Source: Parietichytrium sp. I65-24A
Taxonomy: Eukaryota > Sar > Bigyra > Thraustochytrida > Thraustochytriidae
Direction: 5' to 3'
Assembly: GCA_012862575.1 (NCBI GenBank)
Contig: BLSF01000009.1
Coordinates: 372,001-436,000 of the forward strand
Length of the DNA: 64,000 nucleotides
The notes under the pieces were generated by a model that was not told where the DNA came from, ran no database searches, and saw nothing but the letters and a program-made list of their open reading frames with translations. The translations under genes and the position numbers were made by a program. Of this stretch, positions 9,022 to 19,460 are shown in pieces (the stretch's first letter is position 1; each line of letters opens with the position of its first letter).

Positions 9022-10023
9022 TTACAGTTTGCTTTTGACAAAGTTGTACATGTTGGAAACGAAACCTTTACCCTTATGCTCGCTTTTATCGCTTGGCGCA
9101 GTTTCAGGCTTCTCTAACTGTGCCTCGGTCTGCGACCCCGCTTCTCGAGTTTGTAGCTCGCTAAATAACCTTTCCCTTACAGGGTCGCTCTCGTCGGGGA
9201 AGACGACGCGCAACTTTACCCGTAAATCGCCACGCTGATTCCCATTTGGGAGCGGAAGACCGTTTCCTGGAACTGTCAAGGTGTCCAGCGACGTCCTCAA
9301 AGGCTTGAAAGGAATCTGCAGCTCCTGTCCCGCGGGTGTTCGTGCTGTTAGGATACCACCTTGGAGAGCTTGCGTCATCGTGATATCCGAGGTCATTTCG
9401 ACATCGAACGAGTTCACACGCGAATAAACACCGTCGCCAGCCTTCTCTCGAATGGTAAATATAATTTCATTCTCCTTGTATGGCCCGCTATGGAATAAAA
9501 ACTGATCACCGGGTTGTGTTCCCGGCGTAATGTTCAATTTGACCTTTTCCCGAACCTCAACGTACTTGTTCAAGTCCTGGTCGAATCGTCTGCTCACAAA
9601 CTCGAATACTTTCTCTGACCCTTGACAAAGCTCTTGGATAGAAACAGGCACTTCGCGCTTCGTCCGGGTGCGCGTAACAGTGGATCTCCCAGGCGCACTA
9701 AAGAACGAGGTTGAGCGCGCTCCGCTGTCTCCGAAGAAAGCTTCTGTCCTGAACTTGCTCCCAAACAACTGTTGAAACAAGTCCTTGGCGAAATCAGCTG
9801 TGAAGGGGACTTCCCCAACCCCGCCAGTTCGATCGTACTTCATCCTCTCTTCCGGCCGCGAGAGCACGTTGTATGCCTGCGATATCTCTTTGAACTTGGT
9901 GTCGTCGCCGCCATTTTTATCCGGGTGATATTTGAGCGCCAACTTCTTGAACGCCTTCCTGATCTCATCGTCGCTCGCCTCCCGCGGCACGCCTAGCACG
10001 CTGTAGAGGTCTTTTGTCGGCAT
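9022..10023 (-). CDS. DnaJ (Hsp40) co-chaperone, type B-like
   Basis: A single-exon 333-residue protein from ATG 10023 (MPTKDLYSVLGVPREAS). Residues 3-65 are a J-domain with the HPD tripeptide in YHPDKNGG, which stimulates Hsp70 ATPase activity. A Phe/Gly-containing linker follows. Two C-terminal substrate-binding beta-domains come next (REVPVSIQELCQGSEK, then VKLNITPGTQPGDQFLF and GDLRVKLRVVFPDE). The Cys-rich zinc region of type A DnaJ is absent, so this is type B (DNAJB1/Sis1-like), though the second domain is divergent. The C-terminal 45 residues are charged and end in FVSNMYNFVKSKL, a possible amphipathic helix. No signal peptide, so probably cytosolic. Confidence 0.92.
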   Translation of the reverse strand: MPTKDLYSVLGVPREASDDEIRKAFKKLALKYHPDKNGGDDTKFKEISQAYNVLSRPEERMKYDRTGGVGEVPFTADFAKDLFQQLFGSKFRTEAFFGDSGARSTSFFSAPGRSTVTRTRTKREVPVSIQELCQGSEKVFEFVSRRFDQDLNKYVEVREKVKLNITPGTQPGDQFLFHSGPYKENEIIFTIREKAGDGVYSRVNSFDVEMTSDITMTQALQGGILTARTPAGQELQIPFKPLRTSLDTLTVPGNGLPLPNGNQRGDLRVKLRVVFPDESDPVRERLFSELQTREAGSQTEAQLEKPETAPSDKSEHKGKGFVSNMYNFVKSKL

Positions 10024-11267
10024 GTCCTCCACTCGCGCCCGTCTGTGCCTCTTGTGAATCCCAAATTCCCACGATTCCCCTTACACCGTCGGAGTCGGAC
10101 TCGCAAGCATGACTAAGCTACCGTACAGTAGCTCGATTTGTAGAAACTGCGAAATCTGCGAAAGCTTTCAGCAGTTCGAAAGAAATTTGGGTTCCGAGAA
10201 TGACAGAGTCTCCGACGTTGCTTCGTCGGCGCACATCGGGGCTTTGCAAATCGAGAGCCGCTCGATCGCCCCGCGCAGCGACCCAACGACCCGTTGTCGA
10301 GCTTTCTTTCCTTTCAGACCTTATATTTTGGACTTCGTTACCATTTGCAAGCAATTCATGCATGCCAATCATATCAACTGCTTTGAAAAGCCCGGGCAGC
10401 GCGAGTTGCGGGATGTGAGTTTGAGCTTCACGACTTGCAATCGGAGACGTCGAAGATGCAACCTTTTGCACTTTACGATGTAAACTCAAGGTTGCAGAGT
10501 AGCTTTTGGTCGCAACAACACATATATAAACACACACACGCACCTGGGCCAATGCAGTCGCACAATCTCATGCACACACCCTGAGCAGCACATAAACTCC
10601 TCAAGCAAAGCATTTTTTTCGAAATGGCATGGCCAGAACGCAAGCAAAACTTCCGGTTTCCGGTTTTGAAAGTCTTTCTATTTTCAACAAGAGGGAAGGG
10701 ATTCAAGAGCGAGCCCATAGAACAGCTCTTTGTTCGCAGTAAATCCGTTGAAGTAAATGGCATCATGATCATGATCACGATGAAATCGATCATTCTGAGC
10801 GAAGCGAGTTAGAGAGACATGAGACCGCGGCCCTTATCGAAAACAAATTCCGCAGCGAAACACAAGAGCAAGTGCAAGCTGGGCTTTTGCAAAAAGTCAA
10901 CAAATACCCAACATGCATGCTTGGGTGATCTTGGCTGGGTGGGTTGGGGTTGTCACTCAAAACGAAGTGTAACCTAGCCAGTCAAGTCGTTGGAGCGGTC
11001 TCCATCATGATCCCATGCAGCTAGCGAAAATTTGAGCCCTGAGTGCTGAATTAGTAAGTCTGACTGTGAATTCTGAACTGACTGCGAATTCGCTATATGT
11101 AAAATTGTTCGAAACGAGAACTTTTGTCGACCAAGTTGGGAGCCCGCTGAAAAGCCAGAGGTCACGCCGCGGCCGCGCAAAGGTCAGGTGAGCAGATCGT
11201 TGCGGATCTCAATTAGCGTGGAGCTGGCAGTCGAGGACAAGCTCCGGGAACGCGGGGCGGCGGCAAG
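10024..11267. other. Divergent intergenic region
   Basis: This 1.2-kb stretch separates the minus-strand DnaJ gene from the plus-strand LRR gene and must contain both promoters. It includes a short CA-repeat with CATATATAAACACACACAC near 10520 and a 17-nt exact match (10965-10981) to the shared gene ends at 535-551. Open frames here lack coding character. Confidence 0.45.
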
Positions 11268-12410
11268 ATGGACGATGATATGAGCAAGATGGAGCCGCCA
11301 GAGTTGCGCAAAGCAAAGGGGATGAGCAGGGAAGACATCCGCAAGGAGCTTCAGAACCGCGGCATCCAGCCAGTGGGGATTCACTCGGAGGACATGAATA
11401 AACTCAAGGCCGAGTTCGAGAGAGAGTTCGAGGCTGCTCAGGAAATCTACTTTGCGGCCAAGATGGAAAGGGAAGAGAGGTTGCGCGAGGACGAAGACCA
11501 ATTGAGACTTGAGCAAGAGGCCATCCGAGACGAGAAGGAGGAGAAAAAGCTCATCCAGGAGCATGCAAGTTTGAGACTCTTCATTGAGCTCGCAAAGCAC
11601 AACAAAACGGCGCCAGAGGTCTTCTTCGCCGGCGGACCGTCCCTTGGTCGCGCAATCAGCAGGCGGCTTCCAGGTTGCAAGTCGCTTATTGCACTGGATA
11701 TGTCAAATGGAACGCTAGGGGACGCGGGATGCACAGCACTTGCTCGCGCACTCCAGCAGGCGGACGTCTACTTGCAGCGGCTCGATCTGGACAGGAACAT
11801 GATCGGTCCGATCGGAGCACGAAATCTTGGCAACGCTCTCACAGTCAATCAATCCGTTCTATCACTATCATTAGAGGACAATGACATCACCAATAACTAC
11901 CAGGACTTTTCCGGCGTGAGCTCCCTCGGTTCGATGCTGATGACAAACACCACGCTCACGGCCCTCAACCTTAACCGGACCACATTGGGGTTGAATGGGA
12001 TGGCGGCAATCAACCAAAGCATGAAGAAGAACAACACGTTGCTAATCTTGGACTTGGAGTTCAACGGAAATGTCAATGTGTCAGATACACATGAGATCTC
12101 CCAAAAGATCAACGAGAACAAAGAGCTGCGATCCACACGAGATGCGGAAAACAAAGAAAGGAGAAAAGTTGAAAAGCAGCGGGAGAACCTGGCCGCCCTT
12201 CAGCTCCAGCGCGAGACTCAGAAACAAGAAGAGACCAAGCAGGCTGATGAGCGAGCTAGACTTCGGCAAGAAGAGCGCGTAAGAAAGTATGAAGAAGCAA
12301 AGGAAGCTCGACGCGTCTACCTCGAGGAGGCACACGAGAGAGCTATCCAAAAGCAGGCAGAATGGGCGGAAAAGGAGCTCGCGAAGAAGAAGAAAGGCAA
12401 AAAGAAGTAG
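11268..12410 (+). CDS. Leucine-rich repeat protein with flanking coiled coils
   Basis: A single exon of 380 residues from ATG 11268. Residues 1-110 are highly charged and helical (REERLREDEDQLRLEQEAIRDEKEEKK). Residues 120-265 contain ribonuclease-inhibitor-type LRRs, for example LIALDMSNGTLGDAGCTALARAL, LQRLDLDRNMIGPIGARNLGNAL, LSLSLEDNDI and LTALNLNRTTLGLNGMAAI. Residues 270-380 form a long Glu/Lys/Arg/Gln coiled coil ending in a KKKKGKKK tail. LRRs of this type between coiled coils are frequent in cytoskeletal and ciliary proteins, but no orthology is claimed. A scaffold role is inferred. Confidence 0.85.
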   Translation: MDDDMSKMEPPELRKAKGMSREDIRKELQNRGIQPVGIHSEDMNKLKAEFEREFEAAQEIYFAAKMEREERLREDEDQLRLEQEAIRDEKEEKKLIQEHASLRLFIELAKHNKTAPEVFFAGGPSLGRAISRRLPGCKSLIALDMSNGTLGDAGCTALARALQQADVYLQRLDLDRNMIGPIGARNLGNALTVNQSVLSLSLEDNDITNNYQDFSGVSSLGSMLMTNTTLTALNLNRTTLGLNGMAAINQSMKKNNTLLILDLEFNGNVNVSDTHEISQKINENKELRSTRDAENKERRKVEKQRENLAALQLQRETQKQEETKQADERARLRQEERVRKYEEAKEARRVYLEEAHERAIQKQAEWAEKELAKKKKGKKK

Positions 12411-13270
12411 AGCTGTGCTGTGCTATGCAATGTTGCTCTTTCTATTCTCTGAATTCTAATCGAATTTCGATCAACTTTCCACCATCTTCCAACCATCACG
12501 ACACAGTGTTGACTGAAGGTCACGTTGCCCGGTTCCTCCCCAAGTGCTCCGAGATTCTTTAGTTTTGATTAACATTAGCCTTTTTAGAAAACAAAAAAAA
12601 ACAAGGAGATTATACTTCTGTTATGAGATCCCTGAACATGTATTCCACCTGGTCACTGGATAAAATCCTGAGTTCTGAATTCGCATTTTCGCGGGGTCTA
12701 GCTTCTGTGTTGTGAATGGATGGAAAAAAAAACTAGTAGAACGAATGTAAGTGTTCATTTCGTTAAGCGTGTTTATAACATTTCTCGAAACCTGCAAAAT
12801 GCAGGTATTTAAATCATTTTGTCAAACTTTCTCCTTTTCGACAAAAGAGTTCATTCCGGGCTTTTCCAGAACCCAGTTTTCCCGCCTCACTCCAGTCTTC
12901 AAGAACTTGCCAGAATATACCAGAATATACCAGAATCCTTTCACGTCTTAACGATTTAGTTATACATTCTGTAATCCATTTCCCCACCAAAGTTCGGGAA
13001 AAGTCCAGAATCCCTCCTACTCATTTCAATATACATTGTTAGTTTCATCTTAGCCCCCAAGTTCTTCCGGAGCACGTTGTCCAGATTTGTCCAGACCCAG
13101 GGGTCCTATGTACTCCCAAGAGCAGCTACCTTAAACTCCACGTTTGAAGAGTTGGGGAACCAAAACTCCCACAAACCCGAAACACAGGAAATTTCACGAT
13201 CCGCTAATACCCGCTAACAAATTGCTAGTTGTGCAGGTTTGCAAGAGAAACGAGGCTGAGTGATTCCGAG
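12411..13270. other. Intergenic region, no gene seen
   Basis: About 860 bp of AT-rich DNA between the LRR and BAG genes. A short tandem CCAGAATATA (two and a half copies) lies at about 12910-12935. The stretch around 12790 (CCTGCAAAATGCAGG) loosely resembles 2957-3000 (CCTGCGAAATGCGGG), hinting at an old dispersed repeat. Confidence 0.4.
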
Positions 13271-14563
13271 ATGGCAGACCCCAAACACGAAAGACACAGA
13301 GAAGAGGCTCGAAAGAAACGCAAGTGCGCGCCAAAGACGATTAAGAGCAGCAGAAGAGCAAGAGACCGAAAGAGAATTCGCAAAATGACGGACTTGAACA
13401 TGGGCGTCTACAGCGCAGAAGATCGCGACCATGGAGCTGATGCGGCAATGGACAATCTCCATGATGATCACGCCAGCAAAGTTGATGTGAGAGATGCAGC
13501 ACCTGAACATTCGGAACATTTGGAAAGCAGACCTGATGTCGACTCGAGCGCTACGCCAGCAGAAGACAAGGCAGAAGTTGAAATGGAAGAGGTGGACGAG
13601 TTTGCCGAGGAGAGGAGGAAGAGTGCCAAACTTTTGGAGGAGACCATCGCAGAAATTGATGCTCTGGAAAGCAAGCTTGGCGCTGTGAGACGGAGATATC
13701 AGTGGGCCTGTGCGCGATCAGCAGCACGAGTGTGGATGCTTAAAGGCCTTGGCCGACTGTACAAGGATGACGACCCACTGGAAGCCGCAAAGACCAGGAC
13801 GGAGGCAGGGCTTATTACCGAGATGCTGATGAAGAGTCTTCTCAACTTGGACAAGGTGCAAGCGTTCGGGGAAGATGATCTCAGGCTTCGGCGGAAGGCG
13901 CAGGTCACACGCGTGAACGAAACTCTACTTGTCCGGGCTGACAAATTATTTAAAACATGTGTGAACTTGGTGAAATTTGATGCCAACTTGCGCGAGCAGG
14001 TTCAGATTCCTAAAACTCCCCAGTCTACATCTGAACACGCTGCCATGGAACAACACGAGGAGGCGTCTGCAGAACCAGAACCAGCTGAGCACAGAGCAGA
14101 TGCGAAGGCGAGTCGCGCATCGCCAAAGCCAGCAAGGAGATTTCGCGGCCACAAGGAAGCTCAAGGCAAATCAAACCAGCTCCATCAGAGGCCATCTCCG
14201 CTTCGCTACCAAGTGTCAGAAGAAGATTCTTCTGTGCTGGTTCGCGTCGTGTCGGAGACTCCATTTAAACAGAACCAGTGCGGTGTCAATCTGAACAGAC
14301 AGACCGGAGAACTCGTTGTGTCGATCGAAGGACACAAGCCGCTAACATTCGATGTGCGTGATCCGACACTCAACCCGCTGGGGGCAGTTTTCAAAACAAC
14401 CGGTCCAAACGAGCTTTATGTGGAGATTCCGAAGCGCCAAAGGAGAGTGCAAGCTCCTCAGCGCATTCCTCAGAGGTATCCTGCAGCACGCAGGCATCGT
14501 CCGCAGCCTGCAGCAGATCCATTTGGATTGTTTCATTCCTTTGGAAGCCCAATTTGGAGCTAG
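13271..14563 (+). CDS. BAG-domain protein with C-terminal HSP20-like domain
   Basis: A single exon of 430 residues from ATG 13271 (MADPKHERH); upstream the frame has only a TTG. The first 45 residues are basic with KKRKCAPK and RDRKRIRK, possible nuclear signals. Residues about 110-240 have the look of a BAG domain: helix IAEIDALESKLGAVRRRY, then LITEMLMKSLLNLDKVQAFG, then RRKAQVTRVNETLLVRADKL, matching the 'EmLmk.LLkLD.i.g' core that binds the Hsp70 nucleotide domain. Residues 310-395 (SVLVRVVSETPFKQN to ELYVEIPKR) form beta strands like a small-heat-shock/p23 fold. The tail is Pro/Arg-rich. Nucleotide exchange on Hsp70 is inferred. BAG is moderately sure and the HSP20-like fold weaker. Confidence 0.75.
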   Translation: MADPKHERHREEARKKRKCAPKTIKSSRRARDRKRIRKMTDLNMGVYSAEDRDHGADAAMDNLHDDHASKVDVRDAAPEHSEHLESRPDVDSSATPAEDKAEVEMEEVDEFAEERRKSAKLLEETIAEIDALESKLGAVRRRYQWACARSAARVWMLKGLGRLYKDDDPLEAAKTRTEAGLITEMLMKSLLNLDKVQAFGEDDLRLRRKAQVTRVNETLLVRADKLFKTCVNLVKFDANLREQVQIPKTPQSTSEHAAMEQHEEASAEPEPAEHRADAKASRASPKPARRFRGHKEAQGKSNQLHQRPSPLRYQVSEEDSSVLVRVVSETPFKQNQCGVNLNRQTGELVVSIEGHKPLTFDVRDPTLNPLGAVFKTTGPNELYVEIPKRQRRVQAPQRIPQRYPAARRHRPQPAADPFGLFHSFGSPIWS

Positions 14564-15354
14564 CTAGCTAGAGAATGCCAATGCTGGCCGGACTGGTGTA
14601 CCTGGAGGTCTGTGTTGATTTGTGTAATAACATTTTTTGGACTGTACCGGTTGTATTGCGATCTAACAGTAATACGAAATGTAAGAGTAAAATACTTCGT
14701 TTTCTCACTTCACCCTTTTTTAAATCAAACTACACAACTTGATATATTGTAAGCTCGGGACCAATGTCACGTGCGACAACTCCAACAGCTGGCGAGATGC
14801 GATGACATATAGAGCAGTCTTACCCTTGAATCTTGGGAGCATTTCGTAGAAAAAAAAAGAAGAAGCACATGGGCATCACATGATCCTCTCGTGCAGAAGG
14901 GGCAAGCTTTTCTCGGTCTCTCGGGAATCAGACTCAAGACGAATAATTTCAGGAAACTCAACGATTGCAATCAATTGAAATGGCCACATAACTCTTTTTT
15001 TCTTTTTCTTTTCTTTTTTCTCTCACTCTCACGATGGTCACCAACACCAACACGACCGGCATAAGTCTCAACTCCCAGAATCATTCCAATGAAACGGGAG
15101 GGATATGAACAATATAGCCGTAACGGAGTGGCACCAAAAACTACGAAGGCCGTGCAAATACATAGCACGCAGAGACCTGGCTTTCTCAAACAGAAGCCTG
15201 TCAACACAGATCGAGAACATCCAAACGTGGCCTATTGGCCGGATCACTTGTGATGGTCCTCCGTTTTCCCCTGAGCACCGCTTCCATTTAGCATCGAAAA
15301 CCCCCGTCGGCTTAATAGACCTTCATCGAACAAGACGAAGAAGAGATGCGTAGA
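14564..15354. other. Convergent intergenic region
   Basis: About 790 bp between two gene 3' ends. It contains a pyrimidine-rich run at 14994-15030 and A-rich words, but no recognisable gene. Confidence 0.45.
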
Positions 15355-16224
15355 TTACTTGAGCGGGACGTGGTTGTAGACGGACTTATCCTTCTTCTTC
15401 TTCTTTTGCTTTGCGAGACGTGCACTCGCTTCGGCATTTACATTACTTTGGGCAGTGCTTGAAGCAGACTTTTTCTTGGAAGACTTTGCTCTGTTTGCCA
15501 AGATTTTTTGAATGTCCACCTCTGGTTGTGAGCTATTTGTGTCCGCATTTGAGGCACCGTCGTCTTCGTTATTGCCCTGCTCCTCAGGGGATCCGCCGGT
15601 GACATTGGAAGTGTTGTTCTTCTTCTTCTTGTTCTTCTTCTTTTTCTTCGCAGGTGTTGCCGAAGTTGCGTTGTCCTGAGCGAGGAACGCAGCGGCAGCA
15701 GCAGCAGCAGCGTCATCAGACTCCGCCTTCTCAGCCCCGTTACTATCGCTCTTGGTTTGCTTTGCATCATCACCATTCGCTTCGCTAATGAGCGCATCTA
15801 ACAGCTCCATATCGAGGCGATCTTGCTCTTTCTTGGAGATTGGTTTTGGTTTGGGGGTTGACACTGCCGGCTTTGCAACCTCCTCGGTGGCTGTGGAAAC
15901 CTTCAAGTCTCCGTCCTCAGCATCGCTTTCGCCCTGGTCGGTCTCCTCTTCATCTTCTTCATCACTATCGTTCTCTGTTGCTGTTTCCTCCTCATCGTGT
16001 AGGGTCTCCTGAGTCACATCCACACTCTTGGCTGGCGTTGGAGGCAGAAAGTCGTCGTCTTCATCGGAAACATCTCCCCAGTTCTTGTCCATGGCCAGAT
16101 CCTGCATCGAGATTGGGCTAGGCACTGGCGCGGGTGCAGGCGTGCTGTCGCTCTTCTTTTTCTTCAACTCAGTGCCGCCCGTCAGCACGGAGAACATGTT
16201 GCTCTTGACCACTTTTTCAGTCAT
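15355..16224 (-). CDS. Low-complexity acidic/lysine-rich protein
   Basis: A 289-residue single-exon frame from ATG 16224 (MTEKVVKSNMFSVLTGG). No known domain is recognised. An N-terminal conserved-looking segment is followed by Pro/Ala-rich sequence and then a strongly acidic stretch around 75-110 (NDSDEEDEEETDQGESDAED). After that come an Ala8 run, the lysine block KKKKKNKKKKNN, a helix VDIQKILANRAKSSKKK, and a basic C-terminus ending KKKKKDKSVYNHVPLK. Alternating acidic and lysine blocks suggest a nuclear or ribosome-associated protein, which is inference only. The CTT/TTC runs on the upper strand are simply its lysine codons. Confidence 0.7.
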   Translation of the reverse strand: MTEKVVKSNMFSVLTGGTELKKKKSDSTPAPAPVPSPISMQDLAMDKNWGDVSDEDDDFLPPTPAKSVDVTQETLHDEEETATENDSDEEDEEETDQGESDAEDGDLKVSTATEEVAKPAVSTPKPKPISKKEQDRLDMELLDALISEANGDDAKQTKSDSNGAEKAESDDAAAAAAAAFLAQDNATSATPAKKKKKNKKKKNNTSNVTGGSPEEQGNNEDDGASNADTNSSQPEVDIQKILANRAKSSKKKSASSTAQSNVNAEASARLAKQKKKKKDKSVYNHVPLK

Positions 16225-17714
16225 CTTTCCCAAGTCTATCACACGTCACACGTCACACGAGAATTTTTGGATTCCTTCCTTCGTTTCTAACACTGCTCAC
16301 TCAATGAAAACTACTCTCCCAGCTCTCCTATTCGTTCTTCGTTCTTCGTTCTTTGTTTGACGCTACTCTGTATCTCTTGCCACACTCCTACTTGCCCACC
16401 GCGACCACCGAACAAACTATCACCAAATCACCAAATCGTCAAATCTCTCAATCTCTCTCACAGCAACGTCCACGCTGCCACCTGCGACTAAGCCCTGGCG
16501 CGTACACCTCTCGCACACTCCGTGTCCTCGCCGCTCCTTCTTTCTTCCTGCCTGCTGTGTGGTGCTGTGTGACGCTGTGTTGCTGTGTTGCTGTGGGGAG
16601 GGGTCCTTTGCTGCTCCGGTTTTTATGCCGAGGTGTCTCTGTGGTCTTTCGGTTTTTCCAAACTTCCTCTCTCTCTCTCTCTCTCTCTGTGTGTGTCTCT
16701 CATCTCTCTCTCTGTGTCTCATTAGTTTCACTACTTTGTTTGGGTGGTGATTAAGGGAATGAGTAAGGGGGTAAGAGGGGAGTGTAGTGTAGGGTAGAAG
16801 TTTGGGATATGGTGGAGAGTGTTGAGAGGGAGAGAGATTGGAATTTGGAATTTCGGTCTCTGGAAAGAGAGGGACAGAGTGTTTCATTCCTCACTTTCTT
16901 TCCTGAACTCTCGCTCCTCACATACTGGTTGGTTTCCGGCTGCTCCACACCTCGGTAGGGGTAACCACCCAGCTCGTTAGGATTCGCCAGCAACATAGTG
17001 GATTGGATAGAAGGGGATACTGAGTTCAAGCTCTATGCAGAATCAGTGGTTTTCAGTAAACCGTAGGCGGTGGGTAGCTTATTGGATAGGAATATCCAGT
17101 ATTGGGAAAGAGGGTGGAAAAGAGGGAATGTGAGAAATGTGATGCGATTGGTTGGTGGCTGTTGAAAATAGAGTTTGCGGTAACTGACTTGGTAGAGTCT
17201 CTGTAGGCGTGGGAGTGCGTAGAGGGGAATGACTGGAAGCGAGGGAAAGAACAAAGGAACACTACCTGAGAAATACCGAATAAAACGAACTTAAACGAAG
17301 ATGCCATTTCCAAGTACCCAACTATGCACCATGATTCTCGTCGATGTTAAATGTGTAGATCACGATGGGATCAATTGACTTTAGAATGCCACATTTCATC
17401 CATAGATACTTTACGTATACGTTCGCGTACTTGCCGTCAGAGTACTAAAACGTGTCCTCGCGGTCTGTACTGGTACTCGAGTACTAGCTATGGTTGGGGA
17501 ACGGAGAGCCGATTGTACGTACAGTACTAAGGCTGACATGTGAGGACCGGTAAGAATTGCAAGTGTATGGAATCGCTTTCAAGGTAATTTCATTTTAATT
17601 TCATTCATGTTTTACTCGTACAATCATGAGCAGGGAATAAGAACTTTTCTTGATCAAAGAATCAGAAATGAATGCTTCCGAATCAGAAATTCAGAGAGGT
17701 CAGAGTCACACAAA
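16225..17714. other. Intergenic region with CT microsatellite
   Basis: About 1.5 kb upstream of the Lys-rich gene and downstream of the sulfotransferase gene, both minus strand. A (CT)n/(GT)n tract lies at 16668-16722, and GGAGAG-type purine DNA runs from 16760 to 16900. The CT tract here would read GA on the coding strand of the downstream gene, 450 bp from its ATG. No gene seen. Confidence 0.5.
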
Positions 17715-19064
17715 TCAGTGAAATGAATTACAGGATGCCAAAGGCAGCGACCACTGCTCGCTGTAAACTCTCTTGGCTGCCTTGTAAATGGCAATATCAT
17801 GCTTCAAACGGTCTCGCAAGTCGCGCATCAGAGTCACATTCGATAGCTGCGACTTGATTCGCTGGTGGTACACGCCCTTGTTGACGACGGTCCTAGTGCT
17901 TCGCAAATGCTCTATCGACGCAGCATACGCTGGTCCAAGAAGACTCTGCAAATTGTTGAGCCCGTCGTCCAGGTCCTCCAAGAAAAGGAACCGCATGCAA
18001 GGATGCTGGAGGTTTGCAATCGCTGCCTTGGCCCCGCAATTTTTATCACAGCCGCGAGTTAGTCGCCAGAGCAAAAAGTCCGGCTCGCCGAGACCCATCT
18101 CGAAAAACTCGCGAATATCCAACGGACACTCTCCCTTGCGGCGCCATTCCGGTTTCCATTTCTTCTTTCCTTCTGCCCCTTGGATGCAGACGTAGTTGTA
18201 GTTGCTTATAGCGCGTTTCACAGGATTTCGCAGGATGATGAGATAAATGCACGGACGGCCAGGGAAATGCTGGCACAGGCCCAAGCTCATGCTACCCCAG
18301 ACAGCGCGAAAATCGCACCCCCGCTTATCATGCTCCTTCTCAACAGGGTAGTCAGGGTTAAACATGTGCTTACCGCACTTTATGTACAGAGGTTCGTTGT
18401 TTTCATTCATGATCAACGCATTTTCGGGGCGCATAAGTTGCGCGGAGCGCAGCTTTGCCTCGGCCACGTAGTTTGGAACCGGCCACCTCTCTCCTAAACC
18501 TTTCCACCCTTTGAACGTACCCAATGCAGCGCCGTCCCACAGGTTGTGCTCCAGGGTTGGGAAGATGATGTCCCTCTTGATGGTGGAGCCGCCGGCCTTG
18601 TTGACGTGTATGAACACCACCAGCAGCTGCTTATCGATCACTGTCTGATTCATTGGATGGCCGGGCCCCTCAGGAATCATGTACGTGACTTTGTTCGAGA
18701 ACGGGTAGTCAAATCTGCACGCGCACTTGCGCACCATGTTTCTATTCTCTTCCAAATAACATGGATCCAGCCCAATCTCTCGAATCAGCTGAGTCCTCTC
18801 ACATTGCTGCAAAGCGCCAACGTCTTCTTCCCCATCTCGCCTCTCCTCGCCAGCGTCCGCACTTGGATAGTCTTCCTGCGCCTCCACTCCATGGCCCTGC
18901 TTTTGCGGCGAGAATATGTCTCCCGACGCAGTCCCCGGCACAACTTCTGCAATGCCCACGTCCCTCACGCGCGGAAAAGTGCTCAGATTCCACCACGCCG
19001 CTACGACCAGAAACACGCTCGCGACTAGCACGGCGTGTTGCCTGTTCGGGATACGCGGGCGCAT
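17715..19064 (-). CDS. Type II membrane sulfotransferase
   Basis: A 449-residue protein from ATG 19064 (MRPRIPNRQHAVLV). A single transmembrane helix at about residues 10-27 (HAVLVASVFLVVAAWW) after a basic start gives the type II topology of Golgi enzymes. The 5'-phosphosulfate-binding loop is FIHVNKAGGSTIKRD (about 151-165) and the 3'-phosphate site is LIILRNPVKRAISNYNY (about 275-292), both typical of carbohydrate sulfotransferases using PAPS. Several Cys and N-glycosylation sites (NQT, NVT) fit a luminal catalytic domain. Substrate unknown; thraustochytrids are known to make sulfated surface polysaccharides, which fits but does not prove a role. The frame continues upstream to 19157 only from GTG. 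Confidence 0.88.
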   Translation of the reverse strand: MRPRIPNRQHAVLVASVFLVVAAWWNLSTFPRVRDVGIAEVVPGTASGDIFSPQKQGHGVEAQEDYPSADAGEERRDGEEDVGALQQCERTQLIREIGLDPCYLEENRNMVRKCACRFDYPFSNKVTYMIPEGPGHPMNQTVIDKQLLVVFIHVNKAGGSTIKRDIIFPTLEHNLWDGAALGTFKGWKGLGERWPVPNYVAEAKLRSAQLMRPENALIMNENNEPLYIKCGKHMFNPDYPVEKEHDKRGCDFRAVWGSMSLGLCQHFPGRPCIYLIILRNPVKRAISNYNYVCIQGAEGKKKWKPEWRRKGECPLDIREFFEMGLGEPDFLLWRLTRGCDKNCGAKAAIANLQHPCMRFLFLEDLDDGLNNLQSLLGPAYAASIEHLRSTRTVVNKGVYHQRIKSQLSNVTLMRDLRDRLKHDIAIYKAAKRVYSEQWSLPLASCNSFH

Positions 19065-19460
19065 CGCTTGTGCATCGCCGAACGCGGACACAACCTCCCT
19101 AGATAACCCGGGAACGCGAACCTCCTGTAAGCTCCAAGCTTTATCGTCACTTGTCACTCGTTACTAGTCAACTTCAGACTTGGCAGTCGAGTACACTGAC
19201 ATACACTGACAGCGAGTACAAGTACTCACAGTCAGTACCGTCTGAGCCTCGTGTGTCCAAACTGTCCAAACAAAGAAATGGCAGTGTCTTTTTAGGTGCT
19301 TGCTTTCCTTCTTCTGTCCTCAGTGTCCTCAGTGTCCTCAGTGCCGTACTCACTGTCAATGTCAGTACCCGGTACGAAGAGTCTGAGTACACGAGGCAGA
19401 GTGACGCAAAGATGTAAAAGACGAAAAGGACGAGAGCAGCGTTGAACAGCGAGTGTGAAT
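19065..19460. other. Divergent promoter region with repeated GTACTCAC motifs
   Basis: About 400 bp between the sulfotransferase (minus) and the STAND gene (plus). It holds AGTACTCACAGTCAGTACCG at 19221-19240, a three-fold GTGTCCTCA tandem at about 19318-19342, and GTACTCACTGTCAATGTCAG at 19347, then GTACCCGGTAC. These belong to the dispersed motif reported in the findings. Confidence 0.5.
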
